64,000 bases of DNA from contig NZ_JBDVFA010000103.1 in the NCBI RefSeq assembly GCF_039941195.1, positions 32,771 through 96,770 of the forward strand, given 5' to 3'. Both the position numbers and the translations under genes were made by a program. Shown here in pieces: positions 35,340 through 44,772 of this stretch. A model generated the notes under the pieces. It ran no database searches. It was given only the letters and a program-made list of their open reading frames with translations, and had not been told where the DNA came from. Origin of the DNA: Aurantibacter_A sp039941195 (lineage in GTDB: Bacteria > Bacteroidota > Bacteroidia > Flavobacteriales > Flavobacteriaceae). Every line of letters begins with the position of its first letter. The stretch's first letter is position 1.

Positions 35340-35371
35340 TTGTTTTTGAATATTATAGTGTAGTAGTTTTG
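35340..35371 (+). promoter_or_regulatory. Promoter of the glycogen-binding domain gene (TTG-N21-TAGTTTTG)
   Basis: TAGTTTTG at 35364-35371 is an exact minus-7 match and TTG at 35340-35342 sits 21 bases before it. The start site would be near 35377 and the leader about 19 bases. Confidence 0.6.
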
Positions 35372-35395
35372 CGGCGAATTTTAAAATCAGTTATT

Positions 35396-35695
35396 ATGTC
35401 TGTTGCAAAAAAATATTTAAAAACAAAAGACGTTTGCAAGGTAACTTTTACAGTGCCAGCGGAAGAAGCTAAAAAAGTTGCAGTTGTTGGTGATTTCAAC
35501 AATTGGAAAGCAAACAAAGCTAGCGCTTTGAAAAAATTAAAAAATGGTAGTTTTAAAGGAACTTTTGAATTGCCAAAAGAGAGTACTTATGAATTTAAGT
35601 ATATAATCGACGGAAACTACGTGAACGAAAGTGAAGCTGATCGTTATCAATGGAACGATTTTGCAGGTAGTGAAAATGCTGTTTTAGTTGTGTAA
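35396..35695 (+). CDS. Isoamylase early-set / glycogen-binding (CBM48-like) domain protein
   Basis: A 99-residue protein that is essentially one CBM48/AMPK-beta-like domain: KVTFTVPAEEAKKVAVVGDF, NNWKANKASALKK, NGSFKGTFELPKESTYEFKYI and SEADRYQWNDFAGSENAVL. The W and the K of the glycogen-binding surface are present. Possibly a small glucan-binding or scaffold protein; no catalytic domain is attached. ATG at 35396 is preferred to the upstream in-frame start because it follows the promoter and gives MSVAKKYLKTKD, the usual N-terminus. It ends before a strong terminator. Confidence 0.85.
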   Translation: MSVAKKYLKTKDVCKVTFTVPAEEAKKVAVVGDFNNWKANKASALKKLKNGSFKGTFELPKESTYEFKYIIDGNYVNESEADRYQWNDFAGSENAVLVV

Positions 35696-35715
35696 AGCAT
35701 TAAGAGAAAAAATTG

Positions 35716-35748
35716 AAAGCCGAATTGTTTCAGACATTCGGCTTTTTT
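35716..35748 (+). terminator. Intrinsic terminator after the glycogen-binding gene
   Basis: AAAGCCGAAT and ATTCGGCTTT form a ten-base stem around a ten-base loop, followed by a run of T to 35748. It lies 20 bases after the stop codon and just before the convergent thyA stop, where it could act in both directions. Confidence 0.87.
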
Positions 35749-35751
35749 GTT

Positions 35752-36576
35752 TTATACTGCTACAGCTCCTTTGATGTGTGCATGCGGATTGTAATCTATA
35801 AGTGTAAAGTCTTCAAATTTAAAATCGAAAATGTCTTTTACATCTGGGTTTAGTATCATTTTAGGTAGTGGTCTGCAATCTCTACTTAGTTGGAGCTCTA
35901 CCTGATCTCTATGATTGTCGTAAATGTGTGCATCACCAAATGTGTGAATAAAATCTCCAGCCTCATATCCACAAACTTGTGCCATCATCAGCGTAAATAA
36001 AGCATAAGAAGCAATATTAAATGGTACTCCTAAAAAAATATCAGCACTTCTTTGGTACAACTGACAAGATAATTTTCCATCTGCAACATAAAATTGAAAA
36101 AATGCATGACAAGGTGGTAATGCTGCTTTACCATTGGCTACATTTTCTGAAAACGATTTTGTAGTATCAGGTAAAACACTTGGGTTCCATGCCGAAACTA
36201 GCATTCTTCTACTATTTGGGTTGTTTTTTAAAGACTGAATTACTTCTTTAATTTGGTCGATTTCATCATTATTCCAATTACGCCATTGATGACCATAAAC
36301 AGGACCTAAATCACCGTTTTCATCAGCCCACTCATTCCAGATGCGTACCCCGTTTTCTTGAAGATATTTAATATTTGTATCACCTTTTAAAAACCAAAGC
36401 AATTCATAGACAATGGATTTTAAATGTAATTTTTTGGTGGTTACCATCGGAAACCCCTCGCTAAGGTTAAATCGCATTTGATAACCGAAAACACTTTTTG
36501 TTCCAGTGCCGGTGCGGTCACCTTTTTGATTACCAGTTTCTAGTACGTGCTTGAGTAAATCGTGATATTGCTTCAT
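35752..36576 (-). CDS. thyA: Thymidylate synthase
   Basis: A 274-residue ThyA, methylating dUMP with methylene-tetrahydrofolate. The family motifs are all present: GDRTGTGTKSVFGYQMRF, MVTTKKLHLKSIVYELLWFL, the catalytic cysteine in ALPPCHAFFQFYV, SADIFLGVPFNIASYALF and DYNPHAHIKG near the end. The frame extends 23 codons upstream of 36576, but MKQYHDLLKHVLETG is the standard start and a TAnnTTTG element lies at 36640-36633, inside the longer frame. Convergent with the glycogen-binding gene, with a terminator between. Confidence 0.95.
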   Translation of the reverse strand: MKQYHDLLKHVLETGNQKGDRTGTGTKSVFGYQMRFNLSEGFPMVTTKKLHLKSIVYELLWFLKGDTNIKYLQENGVRIWNEWADENGDLGPVYGHQWRNWNNDEIDQIKEVIQSLKNNPNSRRMLVSAWNPSVLPDTTKSFSENVANGKAALPPCHAFFQFYVADGKLSCQLYQRSADIFLGVPFNIASYALFTLMMAQVCGYEAGDFIHTFGDAHIYDNHRDQVELQLSRDCRPLPKMILNPDVKDIFDFKFEDFTLIDYNPHAHIKGAVAV

Positions 36577-36632
36577 AGGTGGAGGCCCTAAGTACCCCAT
36601 AGGGAACTCTATGTTGGGCGAGTTTATTTCAA

Positions 36633-36640
36633 CAAAAATA
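36633..36640 (-). promoter_or_regulatory. Probable minus-7 promoter element for thyA
   Basis: On the minus strand the sequence is TATTTTTG, an exact TAnnTTTG match, giving a start near 36627 and a leader of about 50 bases before the ATG at 36576. It supports the shorter thyA start. Confidence 0.45.
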
Positions 36641-36733
36641 AACAAAGATGATTCTTAATTCAGCGGAAATAATTTTCAGTTATCAATAATTATTAACGAA
36701 GCAAAGAAAATTTCAAATAATGGCTTGGTGCAT

Positions 36734-38185
36734 TTAACCAAGAATCATACCGGCGATAGTTGCAGAAAGTAATGAAGCAATAGAACCGCCTAATACAGCT
36801 CGCATACCGAACTCTGAAAGTGTTTTTCGTTGGCCAGGTGCTAAAGACCCAATACCTCCAATTTGTATTCCTATGGATGCAAAATTGGCAAATCCGCAAA
36901 GCATATATGTTGCCATAATTACAGACTTATTATATGTAAAATGAGTAGCACTCGCCATATTTTTCAATTCAGATAATTGTATGTATCCAATAAACTCACT
37001 GGCGGCTAACTTAATGCCTAACAGTTGTCCCATTAACATAATATCCTCATCGGCAACACCTACTAGCCACATTAAAGGGGCAAAAACTGTACCCAGAATT
37101 GCTTCTAAGGAGAGCTTATTATACATGCTATTTTCGGCAATCCAGGAGTTTATTGTTGTCCATTCACCAATCCAGTCAAAAATACCATTGAACATAGCAA
37201 TAAAGGCAACGAATACTAAAAGCATTGCACCAACATTAACTGCTAATTTTAATCCTTCGGTTGTACCGTTAGCAATGGCATCTAAAAAGTTAGTGCCAAT
37301 TTTTTCTGAAGATACTTTTACATCAGTATTGACTACCTCAGTTTGAGGGTATAAAATTTTTGAAACTACAATTGCTCCTGGAGCCGCCATTACCGAGGCT
37401 GCCAATAAATGCTTAGCGAATTGCAAACGAAGTACTGGATCATCACCACCTAAGAATCCAATATAGGCGGCAAGAACTGCTCCGGCCACAGTGGCCATTC
37501 CACCAATCATAACAAGTAGCATTTCTGACTTGTTCATTTTCTCTAAGTAGGGTTTAATTAATAAAGGTGCTTCAGTCTGACCTAGAAAAATATTGCCTGC
37601 AATGCTTAAACTTTCTGCTCCAGAAATGCCAAGTGCCTTTGATAATAACCAAGCAAGTGCTTTTACTACTTTTTGTATTACACCTAAATAGAATAAAACC
37701 GAGGTTAAAGCTGAAAAGAATATTATGGTGGGTAAAACTTGAAAAGCAAAAATATAACCGAAAGTGTTCATGTCGGCTACTAAGCCCTCAAATAAAAATT
37801 GACTACCAGCCTTGGTAAATTCTAAAATACTAACAAAAATTTTACCGATTTTTTCAAAAATTATTTTTATTAACGGAACCTTTAATACCCCTACTGCGAT
37901 AAGTAATTGTATACTTAGACCAATGCCTACAGTCTTCCAATTTATCGCTTTTCTATTCGCACTGAATAAAAATGATATTAGAATTAAAACCGCCATTCCT
38001 AACATCCCTCGCCAAAGACTATTAATAGTAAATCCTTCGTTTGGAATAAGAGTTGCGCTTGCTACATCGTTTAATGTAGTAGATTCAACTACAGTTATAA
38101 CATTGTCAGGAATTGGTGTGTCTTGAGAGATTACAGGTAATGCAACAAACAAAGCAATAAGTAAAAACCAGTAGCTCGGTTTCAT
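36734..38185 (-). CDS. NupC/CNT family concentrative nucleoside transporter
   Basis: A 483-residue CNT-type transporter for sodium- or proton-coupled nucleoside uptake, with the motifs GNIFLGQTEAPLLIKPYL, MATVAGAVLAAYIGFLGG and FANFASIGIQIGGIGSLAP. Before the transporter core (starts near residue 50) there is an N-terminal hydrophobic signal-like segment (YWFLLIALFVALPVIS) followed by a short exported-looking stretch of about 35 residues, longer than in E. coli NupC. It fits with thyA and the deoxynucleoside kinase gene as part of pyrimidine salvage, but it is a separate unit. Confidence 0.9.
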   Translation of the reverse strand: MKPSYWFLLIALFVALPVISQDTPIPDNVITVVESTTLNDVASATLIPNEGFTINSLWRGMLGMAVLILISFLFSANRKAINWKTVGIGLSIQLLIAVGVLKVPLIKIIFEKIGKIFVSILEFTKAGSQFLFEGLVADMNTFGYIFAFQVLPTIIFFSALTSVLFYLGVIQKVVKALAWLLSKALGISGAESLSIAGNIFLGQTEAPLLIKPYLEKMNKSEMLLVMIGGMATVAGAVLAAYIGFLGGDDPVLRLQFAKHLLAASVMAAPGAIVVSKILYPQTEVVNTDVKVSSEKIGTNFLDAIANGTTEGLKLAVNVGAMLLVFVAFIAMFNGIFDWIGEWTTINSWIAENSMYNKLSLEAILGTVFAPLMWLVGVADEDIMLMGQLLGIKLAASEFIGYIQLSELKNMASATHFTYNKSVIMATYMLCGFANFASIGIQIGGIGSLAPGQRKTLSEFGMRAVLGGSIASLLSATIAGMILG

Positions 38186-38203
38186 AAAATGCTTTTGTGT
38201 CAG

Positions 38204-38836
38204 TTAATTTCTTTTTGAGATTTCGTCACGCAATTTTGCAGCCTTTTCATAATCTTCATTGGCTACAGCTTTGTCTAACTCTTTGTTTAAATCATCAATG
38301 GTCAATTCAGAATACCCACTAGTTGCGGCTGCAGTATCAATTTCAACTGTTTCGCTTTCTTGTAAAATTTCATCTACAACAATACTGTCATCTTCATCTT
38401 CATTTTCTTTGTCCTTAGATGAGAATTTGAGATAGATTCCAGCTTTGTCTAGAATTGTTTTGTAGGTAAATATAGGGGCGTCGAACCGAAGTGCTAAGGC
38501 TATTGCATCGCTTGTACGAGCATCAATGATTTCTTCAATTTTCTCTCGCTCGCAAATTATACTAGAGTAAAACACACCATCAACCAATTTGTGTATGATA
38601 ACCTGTTTAACAACAATATCAAATCGATCAGAGAAATTTTTGAATAAATCGTGAGTAAGCGGTCTTGGTGGTTTAATTTCTTTCTCAAGTGCAATCGCAA
38701 TTGATTGCGCTTCAAAAGCACCTATTACTATAGGTAATTTGCGATCACCATCAACCTCATTTAAAATTAGGGCATAGGCGCCATTTTGGGTTTGACTATA
38801 CGAAATTCCCTTAATTTTTAACCGAACTAAACTCAT
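38204..38836 (-). CDS. Bifunctional nuclease (DUF151) family protein with UVR motif
   Basis: A 210-residue protein. The N-terminal ~135 residues are the DUF151 bifunctional nuclease domain (GAYALILNEVDGDRKLPIVI, IDARTSDAIALALRF). A Ser/Glu-rich acidic linker (KENEDEDDSIVVDEI) leads to a C-terminal UvrB/C-type motif (LDKAVANEDYEKAAKLRDE). The domain pair is standard in Bacteroidota. The enzymatic role in vivo is uncertain. It starts 18 bases before the CNT transporter gene on the same strand, 88 bases after etfA with a terminator between. Confidence 0.87.
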   Translation of the reverse strand: MSLVRLKIKGISYSQTQNGAYALILNEVDGDRKLPIVIGAFEAQSIAIALEKEIKPPRPLTHDLFKNFSDRFDIVVKQVIIHKLVDGVFYSSIICEREKIEEIIDARTSDAIALALRFDAPIFTYKTILDKAGIYLKFSSKDKENEDEDDSIVVDEILQESETVEIDTAAATSGYSELTIDDLNKELDKAVANEDYEKAAKLRDEISKRN

Positions 38837-38854
38837 ATTCTATTTAAAAATGAA

Positions 38855-38901
38855 AAAGGCCGTTTAAATATAAGGCGTACCAACTATTTAAACAGGCCTT
38901 T
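38855..38901 (-). terminator. Intrinsic terminator after etfA
   Basis: A nested hairpin: AAAGGCC and GGCCTTT pair outside, and GTTTAAAT and ATTTAAAC pair inside, with a one-base bulge. The hairpin lies between the etfA stop and the DUF151 start, and a U run follows it on the minus strand. Confidence 0.75.
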
Positions 38902-38923
38902 ATAGGGCGCAAATTAACAAAAA

Positions 38924-39892
38924 TTAGGCGTTTTGAGCCTTAAATTCTTTTAATTTTTGAACTAGTTGTGGAACTACTTCAAATGCGTCGCCAACAATAC
39001 CATAATCCGCTGCTTTAAAAAACGGAGCTTCTTCATCTGTATTTATAACAACTTTTACTTTAGATGCACTAACCCCAGCAAGATGTTGTATAGCGCCCGA
39101 TATACCTATTGCTATATATAAATTACTTGCTACAGGCTTGCCTGTTTGGCCTACATGTTCGCCATGTGGACGCCAACCCATATCTGAAACGGGTTTAGAA
39201 CAAGCAGTCGCAGCACCTAAAACTTCTGCTAATTCTTCTATCATACCCCAATTTTCAGGACCTTTTAACCCTCTTCCGCCGGAAACAACGATATCTGCAT
39301 CTGCAATAGTAACTTTACCTACAGCTTTATCAATGTCAATGGATTTTACATTAAAATCTGAATCCGCTAAAGTTGGAGCGAAGTTTTCAATGGTTGCAGT
39401 GGTATTATTTTCATAGGCTCCAAATGCATTGTTTGAAACACCAATAATTTTAACTTCTGTGTTTATTTGTGTTTCGGCGAAACCTTTATTACTAAAAGCT
39501 GTTCTTTTTACTGTAAATGGACTTGTGCTTTCTGGTGCAGCTACTACATTAGGAACATAACCAGCCTTTAACTGAGCAGCTAATATTGGTGCTAAGAATT
39601 TTGAATCTGTACTTGAGCTTACAATTATTATTATAGAACTTTCTGCTTTAGTGGCCTCTAAAAGTGAATGTGCATAAGCTTTTGCGCTAAAAGTTTTTAA
39701 TTTTTCATCTTCAATATTTAAAACTTTAGTGATACCATATGTTCCTAAAGTTTCTGATTCAGAACAATTAAAGCACACAGCAGTAGCTGTAGTTCCCATT
39801 TGAGAAGCAACTGAACTTGCATATGAAGCAACTTCAAAAGCACTCTTTTTAAAAGCTCCGTTTTCCGATTCTGTATATACTAATACTGACAT
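38924..39892 (-). CDS. etfA: Electron transfer flavoprotein subunit alpha
   Basis: A 322-residue EtfA that, with EtfB, carries electrons from acyl-CoA dehydrogenases. The N-terminal domain begins MSVLVYTESENGAFKKSAFE and the C-terminal FAD-binding domain has SGGRGLKGPENWGMIEELA, ACSKPVSDMGW, GQTGKPVASNLYIAIGISG and NTDEEAPFFKAADYGIVGD. The start at 39892 is preferred over a 14-codon longer frame. Same strand as etfB, with 75 bases between. Confidence 0.95.
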   Translation of the reverse strand: MSVLVYTESENGAFKKSAFEVASYASSVASQMGTTATAVCFNCSESETLGTYGITKVLNIEDEKLKTFSAKAYAHSLLEATKAESSIIIIVSSSTDSKFLAPILAAQLKAGYVPNVVAAPESTSPFTVKRTAFSNKGFAETQINTEVKIIGVSNNAFGAYENNTTATIENFAPTLADSDFNVKSIDIDKAVGKVTIADADIVVSGGRGLKGPENWGMIEELAEVLGAATACSKPVSDMGWRPHGEHVGQTGKPVASNLYIAIGISGAIQHLAGVSASKVKVVINTDEEAPFFKAADYGIVGDAFEVVPQLVQKLKEFKAQNA

Positions 39893-39967
39893 AAATTTTT
39901 GGGTTTCAAATTTTTGATTCCAAATACTACTCAAATTGTAGTAATTGGTATTAATTAATTCTTTTTG

Positions 39968-40708
39968 TTAAATAACCTTAGCTTCATTATGTAGTAAGTT
40001 GACTAATTCATCAACATTATCTACTAATTTCACAGCTCCTTTTGCAGCAGGCTTTTCAAACTTAGTATCTTCAGTGGCCATACTTGTTTCAGTAGGTTCA
40101 ACAACAGATAAAGTTTTTTTACGAGCCATCATAATACCACGCATATTAGGAATGCGTAAATCACTTTCAGCTACTAAACCTTTTTGTCCCCCTATTACTA
40201 AAGGTAGTGTAGTACTTAGTGTTTCTTTACCACCATCTATTTCACGAATTGCAGTGGCATTAGTTCCTTCTATTTCTAGACTAATACATGCATTTACGAA
40301 GTTCATGTCTAAAAGACTTGACAAAATGCCCGGAACCATACCTCCATTATAATCTATAGATTCTCTTCCACCTATTACTAAATCGTAACCACCTTGCTTA
40401 ACCACTTCTGCTAATTGACTAGCTACAAAAAAGCCATCTGAAGGGTTGGCATTAATACGAATAGCTTCATCGGCACCAATGGCTAATGCTTTTCTCATTG
40501 TAGGTTCAACCGATGCGTCACCAACTGTTGCTACGTGTACAGTGGCTTGTTGTTTTTCCTTAAACCACATGGCTCGTGTAAGACCGAATTCATCATTCGG
40601 ATTAATTACAAATTGTACTCCATTTGTGTCAAACTTGGTATCACCATCTGTAAAGTTGATTTTAGCGGTGGTATCAGGTACATTGCTAATGCAGACTAAT
40701 ATTTTCAT
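39968..40708 (-). CDS. etfB: Electron transfer flavoprotein subunit beta
   Basis: A 246-residue EtfB: MKILVCISNVPDTTAKI, NPNDEFGLTRAMWFKEK, AIGADEAIRIN, the AMP-binding GGRESIDYNGGMVPGILSS and the C-terminal PNMRGIMMARKKTLSV. It forms the heterodimer with EtfA, encoded next on the strand, and binds AMP rather than FAD. First gene of the pair; divergent from pdhB. Confidence 0.95.
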   Translation of the reverse strand: MKILVCISNVPDTTAKINFTDGDTKFDTNGVQFVINPNDEFGLTRAMWFKEKQQATVHVATVGDASVEPTMRKALAIGADEAIRINANPSDGFFVASQLAEVVKQGGYDLVIGGRESIDYNGGMVPGILSSLLDMNFVNACISLEIEGTNATAIREIDGGKETLSTTLPLVIGGQKGLVAESDLRIPNMRGIMMARKKTLSVVEPTETSMATEDTKFEKPAAKGAVKLVDNVDELVNLLHNEAKVI

Positions 40709-40842
40709 AGGTATTTGTTAAGTATATATCATCTAATTTTAAAGGCTAAGATAAGTATTAAAATTCGAAAATACTATGCATGCATAATAAAATTAACTAA
40801 TAATTTTGATTTAATTCAGTGAATTTCTGTGTCTTATTTTAT

Positions 40843-40850
40843 TATTTTTG
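40843..40850 (+). promoter_or_regulatory. Probable minus-7 promoter element for pdhB
   Basis: TATTTTTG is an exact TAnnTTTG match 42 bases before the pdhB ATG, implying a leader of about 35 bases. No TTG at the expected spacing. Confidence 0.4.
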
Positions 40851-40891
40851 TTACCGCTTTGCAAAAATTGCAATTCTGATATTATAATTAT

Positions 40892-41869
40892 ATGAAGACA
40901 CTACAATTTAGACAAGCTATCGCTGAGGCAATGACTGAGGAGATGCGCCAAGATGAAACCGTTTATTTAATGGGTGAAGAAGTAGCCGAATACAATGGTG
41001 CTTATAAGGCCTCAAAAGGCATGTTAGATGAGTTCGGTCCAGACCGTGTACTAGATACACCTATTTCAGAGCTTGGTTTTGCAGGTATTGGGGTTGGATC
41101 CACAATGACAGGTAATCGTCCAATTATTGAATTTATGACGTTTAACTTTGCATTGGTTGGTATAGACCAGATAATAAATAATGCTGCAAAGATTCGACAA
41201 ATGTCAGGTGGTCAATTTCCGTGTCCTATTGTCTTTAGAGGGCCTACTGGTTCAGCAGGTCAATTGGCAGCAACCCACTCGCAGGCTTTCGAAAGCTGGT
41301 ATGCTAATTGTCCTGGATTAAAAGTAGTGGTACCTTCAAACCCTGCTGATGCTAAAGGATTGTTGAAATCTTCTATACGAGATAATGACCCAGTAATTTT
41401 TATGGAGTCCGAACAGATGTATGGAGATAAAGGTGAAGTGCCTGAAGGTGATTTTACAATTCCATTAGGTGTTGCAGATATTAAAAGAGAAGGTTCTGAT
41501 GTAACAATCGTTTCTTTTGGAAAAATTATTAAAGAAGCTTATAAAGCTGCTGATGAACTCGAGAAAGAGGGAGTTAGTTGTGAGATAATAGATTTGCGTA
41601 CAGTAAAACCTTTAGATTACGAAGCTGTATTGAAGTCCGTTAAGAAAACAAATAGATTGGTAATTCTAGAAGAAGCTTGGCCTTTTGGAAATGTAGCAAC
41701 AGAAATTACATTTCATGTTCAATCTCATGCTTTTGATTATTTAGACGCTCCAATAGAAAAAATTAATACGGCCGATACGCCAGCCCCATATTCACCGGTG
41801 TTATTAGAACAATGGTTACCGAATAGTACTGATGTTGTTAACGCTGTTAAAAAAGTAATGTATAAATAA
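40892..41869 (+). CDS. pdhB: Pyruvate dehydrogenase complex E1 component, beta subunit
   Basis: A 325-residue E1-beta subunit (transketolase-like beta). Motifs: RQAIAEAMTEEMRQDETVYL, GEEVAEYNGAYKASKGML, RVLDTPISELGFAGIGVG, the thiamine-diphosphate region and YSPVLLEQWLPNSTDV at the C-terminus. The E1-alpha and E2 genes are not adjacent, which is common in Bacteroidota. It is followed by a strong terminator, so this is a single-gene unit. Confidence 0.93.
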   Translation: MKTLQFRQAIAEAMTEEMRQDETVYLMGEEVAEYNGAYKASKGMLDEFGPDRVLDTPISELGFAGIGVGSTMTGNRPIIEFMTFNFALVGIDQIINNAAKIRQMSGGQFPCPIVFRGPTGSAGQLAATHSQAFESWYANCPGLKVVVPSNPADAKGLLKSSIRDNDPVIFMESEQMYGDKGEVPEGDFTIPLGVADIKREGSDVTIVSFGKIIKEAYKAADELEKEGVSCEIIDLRTVKPLDYEAVLKSVKKTNRLVILEEAWPFGNVATEITFHVQSHAFDYLDAPIEKINTADTPAPYSPVLLEQWLPNSTDVVNAVKKVMYK

Positions 41870-41895
41870 AGGAATACAAATTTGTAAGATTACAT

Positions 41896-41936
41896 TTGCT
41901 TCGCAGACAGAAAAGTCTGCGAAGCAATTTTTTTTT
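41896..41936 (+). terminator. Intrinsic terminator after pdhB
   Basis: A perfect 13-base stem (TTGCTTCGCAGAC pairing with GTCTGCGAAGCAA) with a short loop, followed by nine T residues, 26 bases after the pdhB stop. Confidence 0.93.
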
Positions 41937-42125
41937 ATAATATTTTTTTATCTCTATGAATCCATTAAATGTGACTTGTCAACTTGCTAATTGTTGTTAG
42001 GTTAATTAGATGATTTTTAATTTAAAAGACGAAAAAAAATGAATTTGATATATGCAACATCTATATTTTAAAATTGTCTTTTTTGGTATGTTATTTGTTT
42101 ACAACAGATAGAGAACACTACGGCT

Positions 42126-44627
42126 ATGAAAAAAATATTCTTCCTATTTCTTTTTATTATTTCCTATTTAGGTTCTTCACAAAGTAAGGTTGGTGGTATT
42201 GTTCTGGATGGTTTTGGAGAACCAGTTGCTTTTGCAAATGTGCTTTTTAAAAATTCTACAGAAGGTACTATTACTAACGATAATGGTCGGTTTTATATGG
42301 AATCTGATAATACCTATGAAACTTTAATTGTTTCCTTTTTGGGATTTAAAACTCAGGAAATACAGTTGTCGCAAAAAGTTACCTACGAGATGGAGATTAA
42401 AATGGAGGACGAAACGGAGCAACTAAACGAAGTTATTTTAATTTCTGGGAAACAATCAAAAAAGAATAATCCTGCGGTAGAAATACTTAAGAAAATTTGG
42501 GCTAAAAAGCGTGAGAATGGGGTTCGAAAATTCAATCAATATGCCTTTAATAAGTATGAGAAAATAGAATTTGACCTCAATACCATTGATAGTGCTCTTA
42601 TGAAAAAGAAAATTTTTAAAGGGCTCGAATTCGTTTTTGATGATTTAGATACTTCGCGTATTACCGGAAAAACCTACCTGCCAATATTTTTAAATGAGAC
42701 TTTTTCAACAGTTAAAGGTGATAATATACTGAATGAAGAAAAAGAAAAAATATTAGGTAATAAAAATTCAGGGTTTGATAATAATCAAGCGATACTTGCA
42801 TTTGTTTCTGACCTCTATCAAGATTATGACATCTATGATAATTACTTGAAATTTTTTGACAAGAGTTTTACGAGTCCATTATCTCGAACAGGTGTAGATA
42901 CTTATAATTATGCTTTGCGCGATAGTGCTTTTGTAGATAATAAGTGGTGCTATAATATTGTGTATTATCCGAGAAGAAAAAATGAACTTACTTTTAAAGG
43001 TGACTTTTGGGTGAATGATTCTACCTATGCTATTAAAAATATTAACCTTGAAGTGACGAAGAGTGCTAATATAAATTGGGTTAAAGAGATTTATATAGAG
43101 CAAGAATTTGATGTGGTTAATGATTCTATTTTTCTTTTGAAAAGAGATTATATGTTAAGTGATTTTAGCTTTCAAAAGAAAGAAGAATCACGAGGTGTTT
43201 ATGGAAAACGTACCACAGTTTATGATAATTATGAATTTGATAAAGAACTTCCTAAGGAATATTATAAGGTAGATAAAAACCCTTTTGACCCAGCCACCAT
43301 TGTAAAAGATGATTCTTTCTGGAAAGAAAATAGATTAGAAGATTTAAATAAGGATGAGACTGGAATATACAAACTGTTAGATACGTTAAAAACGGTCCCC
43401 AAGTTTAAATCGTACTATAATGTCGTTAGTATTTTAGGTTCTGGTTATGTAGAAATTGATAAATGGAATTTAGATATTGGCTCTGTTTATGACGTTTTTG
43501 GTTATAACGATGCCGAAGGTGCGAGAGTTAGAGCTGGACTTAGAACCTATTTTGGAGAGAATGACCCGTGGCGATTGGAAGGCTATATGGCTTATGGTTT
43601 TGCTGATCAGAAGGTTAAACATGGTCTTGCTGGAAAAGTTTTATTAGACAAGAAAAGTCGATTAATTATTTCTGGAGGTAATAGAAGGGATATAGAACAG
43701 TTGGGTGTTAGTTTAACGGCAACAAATGATGTTTTAGGAAGAAGCATAGCCTCATCATCCTTGTTAACTGTGGGTGCTAATAATAGGCTGACAAATATTA
43801 ATTTAAGTGCGTTTAATGTTGAAATGGAACCTTTAACCAATTTTAGAATTGGAGTTGGAGGTACCTTCAGAACCTTGAGTTCTGCACTACCACAAGATTT
43901 TAGTCTCGACTATATTAACCCGAATACTGTTAGTGGAGTCGCATCTGAAATAGAACAGTTCGATTTTCAGACAATTATTATTTATACTCCAGGAAAGCGA
44001 ACGATTGGTTATGGTGTAGAAAGAAGAGATATTAATGATAGTTACAGTACAATTTTATTAAAGTATACTAAAGGTATTGATGGAATATGGGGAAGTGATT
44101 TCGATTATGATAAATTGCAATTCTCTTATAGTCAACCATGGCAAGTTGGTGGATTTGGAAGGTTAACTAGTACGGTTGAATTAGGTAAGACTTTTGGCGA
44201 AGTTCCATTAGGACTTCTTAGCGTTGTGCCAGGTAACCAAACTTTTTTCTCGAATTATGGGACCTTTCCAAACCTCGATTTTTATGAGTTTGTTACAGAT
44301 ACTTATGCTTCCGTACATTTGGAACATAATTTTAATGGAAGGTTATTTTCGAGAATTCCCTTAATTAGAAAATTGAACTTACGAGAGATTATAGGTTTGC
44401 GTGGAGTTTGGGGTGATTTATCTGATGAAAACTTAGCCTTAAACGCTCCAGCAGCAGGGACTACACCTTTGCAAGCCCCTTCAGATAAGATATATTACGA
44501 ATACTCATTTGGTATTGGTAACATCTTTAAAATTTTTAGAATTGATTTCAATTTTAGAGGTAACTATTTAGATAATCCGGATGCAAGAAAATTCGGTGTT
44601 ACTGGCACTTTTGGGTTTAATTTTTAA
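42126..44627 (+). CDS. DUF5686 and carboxypeptidase-regulatory-like domain protein
   Basis: An 833-residue exported protein: signal peptide KKIFFLFLFIISYLGSS, then a carboxypeptidase-regulatory-like beta-sandwich (VGGIVLDGFGEPVAFANVLF... NDNGRFYME, about 20-100), then a long DUF5686 region ending in an outer-membrane-like beta-barrel (alternating strands such as FEFSYSQPWQVGGFGRLTST and a terminal GVTGTFGFNF). The C-terminal Phe-rich end suits outer-membrane insertion. The family is common in Bacteroidota and has no assigned function. The 190 bases before it, after the pdhB terminator, hold no gene. Confidence 0.85.
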   Translation: MKKIFFLFLFIISYLGSSQSKVGGIVLDGFGEPVAFANVLFKNSTEGTITNDNGRFYMESDNTYETLIVSFLGFKTQEIQLSQKVTYEMEIKMEDETEQLNEVILISGKQSKKNNPAVEILKKIWAKKRENGVRKFNQYAFNKYEKIEFDLNTIDSALMKKKIFKGLEFVFDDLDTSRITGKTYLPIFLNETFSTVKGDNILNEEKEKILGNKNSGFDNNQAILAFVSDLYQDYDIYDNYLKFFDKSFTSPLSRTGVDTYNYALRDSAFVDNKWCYNIVYYPRRKNELTFKGDFWVNDSTYAIKNINLEVTKSANINWVKEIYIEQEFDVVNDSIFLLKRDYMLSDFSFQKKEESRGVYGKRTTVYDNYEFDKELPKEYYKVDKNPFDPATIVKDDSFWKENRLEDLNKDETGIYKLLDTLKTVPKFKSYYNVVSILGSGYVEIDKWNLDIGSVYDVFGYNDAEGARVRAGLRTYFGENDPWRLEGYMAYGFADQKVKHGLAGKVLLDKKSRLIISGGNRRDIEQLGVSLTATNDVLGRSIASSSLLTVGANNRLTNINLSAFNVEMEPLTNFRIGVGGTFRTLSSALPQDFSLDYINPNTVSGVASEIEQFDFQTIIIYTPGKRTIGYGVERRDINDSYSTILLKYTKGIDGIWGSDFDYDKLQFSYSQPWQVGGFGRLTSTVELGKTFGEVPLGLLSVVPGNQTFFSNYGTFPNLDFYEFVTDTYASVHLEHNFNGRLFSRIPLIRKLNLREIIGLRGVWGDLSDENLALNAPAAGTTPLQAPSDKIYYEYSFGIGNIFKIFRIDFNFRGNYLDNPDARKFGVTGTFGFNF

Positions 44628-44772
44628 CCTTACTTTTTCTTCATTTTAATTATGTTTTAAGCTTTCAATAATTATTAGTTAAGTTAAGTATAATTTACCT
44701 GGCTTTTTGTCGTTTCATCACTAACAAACCTCTATTTTTTAGTAACTTCGCAGCTTTAAAAAAATGATATAA

